Source: Pseudomonadota bacterium (GTDB lineage Bacteria > Pseudomonadota > Gammaproteobacteria > Steroidobacterales > SZUA-146). From it: a stretch of DNA of 64,000 nucleotides. Below are positions 37,885-46,414 of the stretch, piece after piece (position 1 is the first letter of the stretch; each line of letters begins with the position of its first letter). Both the position numbers and the translations under genes were made by a program. The notes beneath the pieces are model-generated. The model was not told where the DNA came from. It searched no databases and saw only the letters and a program-made list of their open reading frames with translations. The stretch is from the NCBI GenBank assembly GCA_039028935.1, contig JBCCHD010000020.1:1-64000 (forward strand), given 5' to 3'.

Positions 37885-40769
37885 GATTGCCGAATGTGAG
37901 CGCGCGCGATCTGCGCACGAGAAAAGCGTTCACGAAGTGCCTCCCAATCCTTAGACTCCACGCCGCCGAGTCCATACCACCGCTCCAAGATTTCGCTCCA
38001 TTCCCGATCCGGTTCGGGCAATTCCCCCCGCATCGATTGGGTCAATCGCTCGAGTTTTAGCGCATTGCGTTCGTTTTCGGCATCGGTAGGAGAATCGATT
38101 TCGGCCAGCAGTTCTGCCCGCACGCACAGCGCGCGCCGCGCCGCGAGATTCGCCACCCGTGCCTCGGACAACCGTGTAATCGCGTTGGCGTCGCGGGATT
38201 CGGTCAATGCCAACAGCGCCTCAAAACGCTTACCGAGTGCTTTGCCTGACGGGCCTCGTACTCCGTCAACGGATGACTGATCCACTGAAAACGTCTCGTC
38301 GTTACCATCAATGAGGTGCGCCTCACCCTTTTGACACAGGTGCAGCAGCTCATCCAGCGCCACGCCGGCCTTCTGCTCTTGTGCTACACGCACGCGCCGG
38401 ATGCGTTGGCGGGCGACTTTCTGCGCATGGCGGTACCGACTTTCCAGTTTTGCCAGGACGTTTTTGGGAATTTGATGGCGTTCACGCCAGCGTTTTTGTG
38501 CCGCATCCAGCGCACCTTGCGCCACGCTCGCGTCGCGTTCCGTGTAGCCCTGCTCCGGCGCTTCCGTGTCGTTCAGCAACGCCTCGATTTCACCGCACAG
38601 TGCGTCTCGATCAGCGGCCTGCGCCTGCCACGCGGCTTTGGCGTCTTTTTGTTGCTGCTTGAGTGAACCAAAGATGTCATCGCACACGGATCGAAATTCT
38701 TCCCAGAGTGCTTGTTCAGTTTTTCGATCACTCTGAACCGTCGGTCGCCAATCGCGTTGTGCACGCTTTGCGGCGCTGGCCAGTTTTCCGCCGCTATCCG
38801 AATTCTGACTCTGTTTCAGCCCGTCAATGAGTCGTCGACGCCGCGTAATCTCGGCCTCGCGTTCTTCTTTGAATTGCGCCTCAAGTTTCTGACCAATTCG
38901 TTCATACGCTAGGTCGATTTCCTTTCGCATCTTATAGTCGACCGTGCCAGCTCGACGCCACTGTGCGGTCAGCTCTTTGTGCGACTGCGTGACTGCGGCC
39001 CAATCCGGTTGTTGCCAGTCGGTCTGGTCGAGCAACGCCTCCAAAGCAGACACGATTTCGCGTCGTTTACTCAGGTTGGCTTTGCGTTCTTTGGCCAGCT
39101 GATCGAAGTGTTTTTTGGCGGGCTTATAAGCCACTTTGCAGGCCTGATTGAACGTCTGCCAGTGGGTTTCCGAGGCACGGCCGTCGTCACGATCGAGATC
39201 CTGCCAGGACGCACGCAACGCTTTAACCGCTGCCGCCAACGCCTTGGGCGACGCTGGCGGTTCACTGATCAGCGTATTGGCTTGGCCAATCAAATTTTCA
39301 CGGGCCTGAAGTGTGCCGAAATGTCGCCACTTCTTGTATTCATCGAGCTTCGGCTGCGCCGCTTTTAACGCGGTCTCGATACGCTGTAGTGCGGCCGGCT
39401 CAAGCGCTCGATTCGCCGAACGCGCGCGGAGTTTATCGTTCAGCGACATGGCTTTTTTGAATTCGCCTGCCTCCACGGTCGCCTCAAAGGTACTGAGAAT
39501 GGCCAGCAGTTGTTCGCTGTTGTGCGCGCGCTTCCGCGCGTGCTCGGCCTCGTCCTGATCCAGTTTCGTCAAGACACTTGTCACACGTTGCGCTAACGCG
39601 TCAAGCTCCGACACGGATTCGGGTTTCTCGGCGCTCGCCCACTCGCGCTCGACTTGCGCTTTGCGACTGGCCGGCGAGCTATCGTATTGATGCTTCTCCC
39701 ACTCAGCGACACGCGATTCAAGCTGATCGCGAAGCTTGCGGCTACTTTGATGAGCCGTGATCATGCCGTTTAGTGCTCGGCTCGCCGAGTCAAACTGTGT
39801 TTGCTCAAGTCCTGTGTGGTCGGGGATGCGACCCCACTGCTCAACAATTTGCGCCAGAGCCGTCGCGTCGACCTCATCGGTAGCGCTGGCAGACTCAACC
39901 ATCTCGCGTAACGATTCAAGATCTTGCTTGCACTGCTTCCGCGCGTCCACATGGCCACGGGCGACTTTAAGCTCGGCATCCACCGGCGCTACACATTCCT
40001 CAAAGGTGGCTCGCAACGAGTCGCCCATCGCCGCATTTTCCTGGCCTACTGCCCGAATTCGTTGCTCTAAATTCTGACGCTTAGCCTGAAGCGCGGCGAC
40101 CGCGTCATTCTGTGCCACAACGTGGCTGTCGCCCAACGACCGGCACGCGTCATTGAGGACGCTCACCTCATGATTGAGCGCCTCTGCACGCTTTTGTGCA
40201 TCGAGCTTTTCTTTGAGCAGTCGATACACCGTTTTGTCTTTGTCTTTAAGCTGCGCACAACATTGCTCAATCGACTCGCGCTCAACTAATGAGTCGGCGG
40301 CAAGCTGCCGAACCGGTGCGCTGCCCGATTGCATGGCAAGACGGAGTCGTTGCGCTTCCGGCAATGCCTTGAGCGTTGAAGGCGACTGTAACGCGCCGTG
40401 TAAGAGCCTTACCCGTTCATCACTGGGTATCAAGGTGGCGGAAAGGTCTGGCCACTGTGTCCATGCGGCGCTGGCCGCCTGTTCGAATACGCCCTGCCAC
40501 ACCTGCGGGTCTGCGTTGGTGTTCTTTTCGGCAAGTGCCACGAGGCGCGTTCGGGCGATCGCGGCGAGCGATCCTTCTTCTGACGCGTGACGCAAAATGT
40601 CCGAGATACTGTCCGCGCGCTGGATCACCACGCTCAGGACCTCGATGTCCCGCTCCGTGCTGAGCGCATCATTGACTGTGGCGATGTCTACGGCATCAGA
40701 CTCATAGGCTTTAGCCCGTACCGTTGGGTCCGCGTGATTGATTTTGGGGCCGAGCAAACGGTCAAACAC
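37881..40769 (-). CDS. Large coiled-coil DUF349 protein
   Basis: I prefer GTG 40769, which has GGAG six bases upstream and gives 962 residues; ATG 40781, four codons earlier, is the alternative. The N-terminal part is helical and HEAT-like (DPTVRAKAYESDAVDIATVNDALSTERD), followed by long charged coiled coils and repeated DUF349 units with conserved Trp and Arg (for example WRRAGTVDYKMRKEIDLAYE and LWEEFRSVCDDIF). DUF349 proteins occur in many proteobacteria; their role is not settled. No signal peptide is present. The coupled dacB gene hints at a link with cell-wall growth. Confidence 0.82.
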   Translation of the reverse strand: MFDRLLGPKINHADPTVRAKAYESDAVDIATVNDALSTERDIEVLSVVIQRADSISDILRHASEEGSLAAIARTRLVALAEKNTNADPQVWQGVFEQAASAAWTQWPDLSATLIPSDERVRLLHGALQSPSTLKALPEAQRLRLAMQSGSAPVRQLAADSLVERESIEQCCAQLKDKDKTVYRLLKEKLDAQKRAEALNHEVSVLNDACRSLGDSHVVAQNDAVAALQAKRQNLEQRIRAVGQENAAMGDSLRATFEECVAPVDAELKVARGHVDARKQCKQDLESLREMVESASATDEVDATALAQIVEQWGRIPDHTGLEQTQFDSASRALNGMITAHQSSRKLRDQLESRVAEWEKHQYDSSPASRKAQVEREWASAEKPESVSELDALAQRVTSVLTKLDQDEAEHARKRAHNSEQLLAILSTFEATVEAGEFKKAMSLNDKLRARSANRALEPAALQRIETALKAAQPKLDEYKKWRHFGTLQARENLIGQANTLISEPPASPKALAAAVKALRASWQDLDRDDGRASETHWQTFNQACKVAYKPAKKHFDQLAKERKANLSKRREIVSALEALLDQTDWQQPDWAAVTQSHKELTAQWRRAGTVDYKMRKEIDLAYERIGQKLEAQFKEEREAEITRRRRLIDGLKQSQNSDSGGKLASAAKRAQRDWRPTVQSDRKTEQALWEEFRSVCDDIFGSLKQQQKDAKAAWQAQAADRDALCGEIEALLNDTEAPEQGYTERDASVAQGALDAAQKRWRERHQIPKNVLAKLESRYRHAQKVARQRIRRVRVAQEQKAGVALDELLHLCQKGEAHLIDGNDETFSVDQSSVDGVRGPSGKALGKRFEALLALTESRDANAITRLSEARVANLAARRALCVRAELLAEIDSPTDAENERNALKLERLTQSMRGELPEPDREWSEILERWYGLGGVESKDWEALRERFSRAQIARAHIRQS

Positions 40770-40822
40770 AGTGCACTCCATTCGGCACAAAAAAGCATTC
40801 ACTCGCGATAGCAAGCCGGCGA

Positions 40823-40831
40823 AGTATAGCA
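40823..40831 (-). promoter_or_regulatory. Extended -10 promoter of the DUF349-dacB operon
   Basis: On the minus strand the sequence TGCTATACT is an extended -10 element (TGn plus TATACT), with no good -35. It would start transcription about 45 bases before the GTG at 40769. Confidence 0.45.
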
Positions 40832-40943
40832 AGGCGATTAAAAAATTGCCTAAACCTCCGTTTGATGGAAACCGGTTTATGGCGTACTGGCGCTGGCACA
40901 TAACAGTAGAACAATAACCTTGGATCGCGTTAATTGGGAGCGG

Positions 40944-43148
40944 TTAGTTCTGAGGATTCAGAACGGCAACAGTAGTAGCCGGAAAGCTACCGGTGTGGAC
41001 AAACTCATTGCTGCCGTTGATATGCTTTTCAAGATAGGTGATCAGATCGTCACGAAGCATTGGGCGCGCATAATAGCTCCCTTGCACCATGTCGCAGGCA
41101 ATATTCTTGACCAGCTCAAATTGTTGTTGGCTCTCGACGCCATCGGCAATCACTTTCATCTTAAGGCTGTGTGCCATCGCGACTATAATCGCGACAATGG
41201 CTTTTTCGTGTTCGCCCTGATCAATCTGCCGGATATACTCGTGAGCTACCTTTACGCTATCAACCGGAAGTTTGGTGAGATAATTCAGAGGCGAATGCCC
41301 ACTACCGAATGCGTCCACCACAATGTCCACACCGCTGTCTCGCAGTTCGGTCAAGATTTTGGACGCCCTCGGGAAATTACGCATGATGGTTTTTTCGTCT
41401 ACTTTGAGACTCAGACTTTCTGCGGGTACCCCATTTTGTACGAGCGCCTTATTCACCACATCGCTGATGCTCTGATCGCGAAAATGCACGCTAGACAGCT
41501 TTGCCGAAATCTTGTGAGACGTATAGCCACGCTTCTGCAGCATGCGCATGTCTCGGCACACCGACTCGACAACCCACTCATCAAGCTCAACAATGAAGCC
41601 AGTTTGTTCAGCCAGCGGTAAAAACACGTCGGGATGAATGACGCCCAATGCCGGATGCATCCAACGCAATTTAGAGTCGATTGCCACTACCGCGTTTTGC
41701 TCAATATCGAGCACAGGCTGATAGACGAGGCGCATCTGATCGTAACGCAACGCGTGACGCAGATCCGCCTCGAGCGACAGTCGTTCCGTCGCCATGCGAT
41801 GCATTGAGTCGTTATAGAACTCAAATTGATTCTTGCCACGCTCTTTGGCCTGATACATCGCAACGTCTGCATTACGCAAGAGCGTATCGACGTCACTGCC
41901 GTCCTCGGGAAACGTGGTAATGCCGATACTGGCGCCGACAACGACTTCCTGCCCGGCAATCACAAACGGCTCTTTGAGGGCCGAGAGAATGCGTTGAGCG
42001 ATCACCACCACGTCGGATGGCTGAGTAATGCTGTCGAGCACGACCGTGAATTCGTCACCACCCAGTCGAGCGATGACATCTGTGCTTTGCTCGTCGGACG
42101 CGGTGGCGATCTGATCTTCAACTCGGATGCTGTCCGCTAGACGCACGGCAAATTCTTTGAGCAAGGTATCACCGGCGTCGTGACCAAGCGTATCGTTGAC
42201 GCGCTTAAAGTCGTCCAAATCGATAAACAACAACGCAGCACTGGTTTCCGACCGTCGGGCTCGAGCAACCGCCCGCTGAAGCGCGTCTTTCAGCTGCGCG
42301 CGGTTGGGCAATTTTGTCAGGCTATCGTGATACGCAAGATAGTGCACTTCTCCGCTGGTAACCTGCAGATTATCACTCATCTCCCGAAGACTTTTTGCCA
42401 AATCGCCCAACTCATCAGAACGTCTAATCGGCAGTACGGCGTCATAATTACCTTTACCGACTTCGTCTGCATAGGTAGCAAGCTGGCGAATTGGCGTGAC
42501 CAATTTGCGCGCCAGCCACATCGCAATTATCGCCGTTGTGATCAGCAATATGCCGGTGGTGACTAACACGATGTAAATCTGACGCGCTTGATCCGAATCG
42601 ATCAACGCCCGGGTATTTGCCACAATGGTCTGCGTTTCTGCCGAGACCGAATCCAAAGATAAGCCAACGGTTACGCCGCTACCGCTGGTGTCGGTCAGCG
42701 GCATCGACACGACGACATGATTACCTAACTTCCCTTCTGTCACAGCAGATTCAACACCGGTATGGTCGCGCACCACGTCGGCAATCCGCTGGCCGTACTT
42801 CGGAATCGTCGCCTGCCCGTCATGGACGATCGCGCCTTCGCGATCATAGACGTACACGAATGCAACATCGTTGTTATCCAGCGCGGCCTGCAGCTTGAGC
42901 TGAATTGAGCGCATATCCAGATCGGCGACGTCGTCACCCAGATTAGCGGCCATGTTCTGCGCAATTGTCGCGCCACGCTGCTCGAGTCGTTCAGTCAACG
43001 AATCCTGGAGTCGTTGCGCACCCAGCTCGCTGATCCGTCCAGCAGAATGGCTGAAAAACAGCATCAGCATTGTTGTCATGATCGCGATGACAAACGAAGA
43101 CAACCCGATCGTTTGCAGCAGATAGCGAGACTGTAGGCCCATGCGCAT
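40944..43148 (-). CDS. Membrane diguanylate cyclase with degenerate EAL domain
   Basis: The 734-residue protein has two membrane segments (about 12-33 and 191-212) around a periplasmic sensor, a HAMP linker (213-265), a GGDEF domain with intact RLGGDEF (363-367), and an EAL-type domain. In the latter, EAL reads DSK (491-493), the metal-binding Asn is replaced in ISAKLS, and DDFG reads DAFG (612-615), so phosphodiesterase activity is unlikely. The RxxD inhibitory site just before GGDEF is displaced by an insertion of about 12 residues. It should make cyclic di-GMP under control of the sensor, with the EAL domain as a possible binding or regulatory unit. It overlaps the PhnD-like gene by one base. 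Confidence 0.92.
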   Translation of the reverse strand: MRMGLQSRYLLQTIGLSSFVIAIMTTMLMLFFSHSAGRISELGAQRLQDSLTERLEQRGATIAQNMAANLGDDVADLDMRSIQLKLQAALDNNDVAFVYVYDREGAIVHDGQATIPKYGQRIADVVRDHTGVESAVTEGKLGNHVVVSMPLTDTSGSGVTVGLSLDSVSAETQTIVANTRALIDSDQARQIYIVLVTTGILLITTAIIAMWLARKLVTPIRQLATYADEVGKGNYDAVLPIRRSDELGDLAKSLREMSDNLQVTSGEVHYLAYHDSLTKLPNRAQLKDALQRAVARARRSETSAALLFIDLDDFKRVNDTLGHDAGDTLLKEFAVRLADSIRVEDQIATASDEQSTDVIARLGGDEFTVVLDSITQPSDVVVIAQRILSALKEPFVIAGQEVVVGASIGITTFPEDGSDVDTLLRNADVAMYQAKERGKNQFEFYNDSMHRMATERLSLEADLRHALRYDQMRLVYQPVLDIEQNAVVAIDSKLRWMHPALGVIHPDVFLPLAEQTGFIVELDEWVVESVCRDMRMLQKRGYTSHKISAKLSSVHFRDQSISDVVNKALVQNGVPAESLSLKVDEKTIMRNFPRASKILTELRDSGVDIVVDAFGSGHSPLNYLTKLPVDSVKVAHEYIRQIDQGEHEKAIVAIIVAMAHSLKMKVIADGVESQQQFELVKNIACDMVQGSYYARPMLRDDLITYLEKHINGSNEFVHTGSFPATTVAVLNPQN

Positions 43149-44152
43149 TAACGATCGCCTCGGCTGATAATGTGATCTTCCGAACCGTCGTTCGACGTGC
43201 CGAAACCCGAATACAGTGAAAACTCGTGCAGACGTTGAATATCGTCTTGGGTGGGCGCATCGAAACGTTGGGTATCGAAATACGCGCTTCGCACCGCCTC
43301 GGTGCGTTCACTGTCGTGCATCGACTGCAGCAGTTGACTTAAACGAGCCTTGATGTCCGCGTCTAAATCGCTGCGGACAAGCTCAAGTGCACGTACCACG
43401 TCACCGGTTTCATGCACAATGCGAAAATCGTCGCGCAGGCTGTCTGGCACAACGTTGGGATTACGCCAACAACTGTCGTTGATCACGCCGACATCAACAA
43501 TGCCTTTTTGCACCCATAGCGCCGTGTTGTACTCGGATTTAGAGAATCGATAATTCACGTCCTTCTTATCGGATGAGGTCGCGTCCACCATCGCATCGTC
43601 GAGTTGTCGCACCAAATTTTTTCCCCGTGCTTCCAATTCGATCTTCGGCACGAAGTAGGCGCTTGTCGAATACGGATGCTCAAAGGCGATGGAGTGGTCA
43701 TCGAGGTGATCAAGACTGTCGAGCGCGCTGTCCTTACGCACGAAGAACACGCTTTTATACGTCGGAGTTCCGCCGCGCCAACTGCGGCTGAGCACACTCA
43801 CATCGGCGTTCTTGAGAAAGTACGAAGCGTTGTAGGCGGTTTGTGAAATCCAATCGACACGGCCATGACGAATCAGTTGTGCGAGATGCTCGCGGTCGGT
43901 CGCCGTCACCACCACCACGTCGTCGACACCAATTTCGCTGATGTGCTGACGCACAAAGGCGGCCATTGGTTCGAGCGCTTCGTTCACATCGCGATTCGCT
44001 GTTTTGATGCCACCCAAAACAAGAATGCGGTTTTGCTCGGCCACCACTGCGCCGCTAATGATCAGCAAAGAACAAACCAACAGGGCACGTAACGCGAAAC
44101 CGGCGTCCGACTGGACGACGGTGCGCAAGCAAGCGGAGACAAACACGTTCAT
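43148..44152 (-). CDS. PhnD-like periplasmic solute-binding protein, probable sensor input
   Basis: ATG 44152 gives 334 residues with a signal peptide (LLVCSLLIISGAVVAEQ). The body matches phosphate/phosphonate (PhnD) binding proteins: DRDVNEALEPMAAFVRQ-like first lobe, GRVDWISQTAYNASYF, and YKSVFFVRKDSALDSLDHL, ending each lobe as in this family. No transporter genes are near; instead its TAA shares a base with the ATG of the cyclase (TAATG). By analogy with NspS/MbaA in Vibrio it may report a ligand to the cyclase's periplasmic domain. The ligand may be an oxyanion but is unknown. Confidence 0.82.
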   Translation of the reverse strand: MNVFVSACLRTVVQSDAGFALRALLVCSLLIISGAVVAEQNRILVLGGIKTANRDVNEALEPMAAFVRQHISEIGVDDVVVVTATDREHLAQLIRHGRVDWISQTAYNASYFLKNADVSVLSRSWRGGTPTYKSVFFVRKDSALDSLDHLDDHSIAFEHPYSTSAYFVPKIELEARGKNLVRQLDDAMVDATSSDKKDVNYRFSKSEYNTALWVQKGIVDVGVINDSCWRNPNVVPDSLRDDFRIVHETGDVVRALELVRSDLDADIKARLSQLLQSMHDSERTEAVRSAYFDTQRFDAPTQDDIQRLHEFSLYSGFGTSNDGSEDHIISRGDR

Positions 44153-44391
44153 GGCACGACCCACACAAAGACTATGGGTCAGTCTAGGTCCGCCCGCAGA
44201 ATCATACTGTTAAGCGGTTCACGGATTGGTTTGACGCCCTATTTCGGTGCCGTTTGGTGAATTCGGTATGGCGGGATATGGTTATCGTGTAATTAATTGA
44301 TAATTATACTTTTATTGTCTCTCCGATGGTGCGAGTCACGCAGACAGCCACCGGTGTGATGGGATTGGTCACCAATGTTTACATAATGTGT

Positions 44392-45435
44392 CTATCGCAC
44401 GACCTCAGTGATGCGGATCGACACGTGACGATTGTCGTTAGGACCCAACGACTGTTCGCCAAAAAGATCGCCAGGGGTCGCGGTCGGGACGCCGCCCAAC
44501 GACACACGCGCCACAATATCTAGCGCCTCGAATCCAGATAGGGTCCTGGATGGCATCATGGCATTGCGATCATCCAACACAATGTCCAGCGGCAGTTGCC
44601 CAAGCGTCGCCCGATGCACGGCGATGGGTGGTCCGCCCTCACCAGCGGGTCGTACAAACACAAACACGTTCGTCGATGGACGCAACGACGGCGTGCTGGA
44701 CAACGCCGGTTCGAGCGTCACCTGTATGCGCACCGCTTCGGGTGCACCCATTGTGCCAACGTGGCCCGCGGGCATGCCCGTTTGATCACGCTCCGCCTCG
44801 GCAGCAGCGATGCGTTGTTCGAGTAATCGAGTAACCGAACGGGCCTCATCGGAATTGATGCGTCGCGAATCGCTGAGCATCGCTTGCCATCGCGCGATTG
44901 CGACCTCCCATTGACCAAGACTCGCCGCGACTTCGCCGCCGTACCAAAGGGCTTTACGATGTCCGGGATCCAACTTGAGGGACGCACTGAGAATCTCCGC
45001 GCTGCGTGGCCCATCATTGGGCTCTCCACGCGCGGCTAATGCTTCGACCAGATTGAGGTTGGTGTCGACATCACGGCCGCCACTCAATCGAACACTGCTT
45101 TCGAGTGAGTCAATCGCAAGCGCTAACTGATCGAACTGTAAGTAGAAGCGCCCCAAGTCACGCCATGCGGTCGCACTTTGTTGATCTTCATGTACGGCTT
45201 TTTGAAGCGCATAGAGTTGCTGTGCCGCGGGCGCATCCGGCACACCGAATGGCTGCCAATTCCAATCGCTCAGGTAGACGTACGCGGCCGCCGTTCCGCC
45301 GACCACTAAGAGCGCGAATGACGCCGCGGACGGCAACCAAGATTGCCCGCTCGCCGCCCGGTAAACTGGAATCACAATGATGGCGGCCGCCATCAACGTC
45401 ATCACAAGAGCAAGCACGACAAATGGGAGAGGCAC
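44392..45435 (-). CDS. ccmI: Cytochrome c maturation protein CcmI (CycH), TPR-containing
   Basis: The 347-residue protein has two N-terminal membrane segments, TPR helices (AWRDLGRFYLQFDQLALAIDSLESSVRL) and a C-terminal beta-rich domain (FVFVRPAGEGGPPIAVHR) of the CcmI type. It binds apocytochrome c in the periplasm and presents it to the CcmF/H haem ligation complex. Its ATG shares the last base of the CcmH stop region, and it ends the ccm series. Confidence 0.9.
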   Translation of the reverse strand: MPLPFVVLALVMTLMAAAIIVIPVYRAASGQSWLPSAASFALLVVGGTAAAYVYLSDWNWQPFGVPDAPAAQQLYALQKAVHEDQQSATAWRDLGRFYLQFDQLALAIDSLESSVRLSGGRDVDTNLNLVEALAARGEPNDGPRSAEILSASLKLDPGHRKALWYGGEVAASLGQWEVAIARWQAMLSDSRRINSDEARSVTRLLEQRIAAAEAERDQTGMPAGHVGTMGAPEAVRIQVTLEPALSSTPSLRPSTNVFVFVRPAGEGGPPIAVHRATLGQLPLDIVLDDRNAMMPSRTLSGFEALDIVARVSLGGVPTATPGDLFGEQSLGPNDNRHVSIRITEVVR

Positions 45436-45902
45436 TACGGCTGATCCTCGGGCAGCGACAGATCGCGCTCAGCTTCGTCGGGTGTCGACACACTCTGACG
45501 AGAACGGTGTTTCTTTAGCGTACCCCAAAGCAAGGTAACACCGAGTAATCCAACGATGAACGGAAACAGTTGTAGCAGCAGCGTATTGATGCGCCAAGGT
45601 GGCCGATAGCGGACATAGTCTCCGTAGCGCTCCGTCATATACGCGTAAATCTCGGTATCCGAGCGCCCCGCCAATAGCATCCCTCGCACCTGTCGTCGCA
45701 GATCTTTGGCCAAATCGGCATTGGAATCTTGGATCGATTGGTTCTGACACACCAAACAGCGCAGTTCTTTACTGATCGCCACGTAGCGCGTCTGCAATAC
45801 GGGATCGTCGAGCGTTTCGGAATCAATTGCATGCGAGGGCGCACAAACAAGGACGATGGTCAGTGCCGCGACGAGTCCAAGCGGGTGGTGTCGAAGGCTC
45901 AC
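45435..45902 (-). CDS. ccmH: Cytochrome c maturation protein CcmH
   Basis: GTG 45902 overlaps the CcmG stop codon (GTGA) and gives 155 residues: signal peptide (LTIVLVCAPSHAID), the redox motif LRCLVCQNQSI with the two Cys that reduce apocytochrome haem-binding cysteines, and one C-terminal membrane helix. The longer open frame upstream lies in ccmG. It works with CcmF and CcmG in the periplasmic thioreduction step. Single-domain form, with CcmI encoded separately. Confidence 0.94.
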   Translation of the reverse strand: MSLRHHPLGLVAALTIVLVCAPSHAIDSETLDDPVLQTRYVAISKELRCLVCQNQSIQDSNADLAKDLRRQVRGMLLAGRSDTEIYAYMTERYGDYVRYRPPWRINTLLLQLFPFIVGLLGVTLLWGTLKKHRSRQSVSTPDEAERDLSLPEDQP

Positions 45903-46414
45903 AGCGCGCTCACCCTTGACAAAAACTCGGCCTGCCAAATAGCCGGTGTTAAAGGTCCCACATGCTTGTGTAAAACCACACCTTCCGCACTGACCAAGAA
46001 TGACTCCGGGGCGCCGTAAACGCCGAGATTAATGCCGGCGTCACCTACCGGGTCGTAGGCATTGACCACATACGGATCGCCGAGCCGAGCCAGCCAATTT
46101 CGTGCGTCCTCACGCGTGTCTTTCCAATTGAGTCCCACAATGGGTAATTCACCCTGTTGTGCGTATTCCAACAGATAGGGGTGCTCGTCGTAGCAGGCTG
46201 GACACCAAGAACCCCACACATTGATGACAAAGGCCTTGCCCTTAAAGTCCGACGTGGAGACCGTCTGCAACGGATCATCGAGCGACTCGAGAGTGAATGG
46301 GGGCACCGCTTTGCCTATAAACGGCGACGGCACGTATTCAGGATCCTGACCGAGCCCCAATGCCAGAAACACGCTCATCGCTAAAAAGACCAGAAGCGGC
46401 ACCGCGTAACGCAT
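45899..46414 (-). CDS. ccmG: Thiol:disulfide interchange protein CcmG (DsbE)
   Basis: ATG 46414 overlaps the CcmF stop by one base; 171 residues. One N-terminal membrane anchor precedes a thioredoxin fold with NVWGSWCPACYDEHPYL (CPAC active site) and the cis-Pro region GVYGAPESFLV. It keeps apocytochrome c and CcmH cysteines reduced in the periplasm. Order and spacing follow the standard ccm operon. Confidence 0.95.
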   Translation of the reverse strand: MRYAVPLLVFLAMSVFLALGLGQDPEYVPSPFIGKAVPPFTLESLDDPLQTVSTSDFKGKAFVINVWGSWCPACYDEHPYLLEYAQQGELPIVGLNWKDTREDARNWLARLGDPYVVNAYDPVGDAGINLGVYGAPESFLVSAEGVVLHKHVGPLTPAIWQAEFLSRVSAL

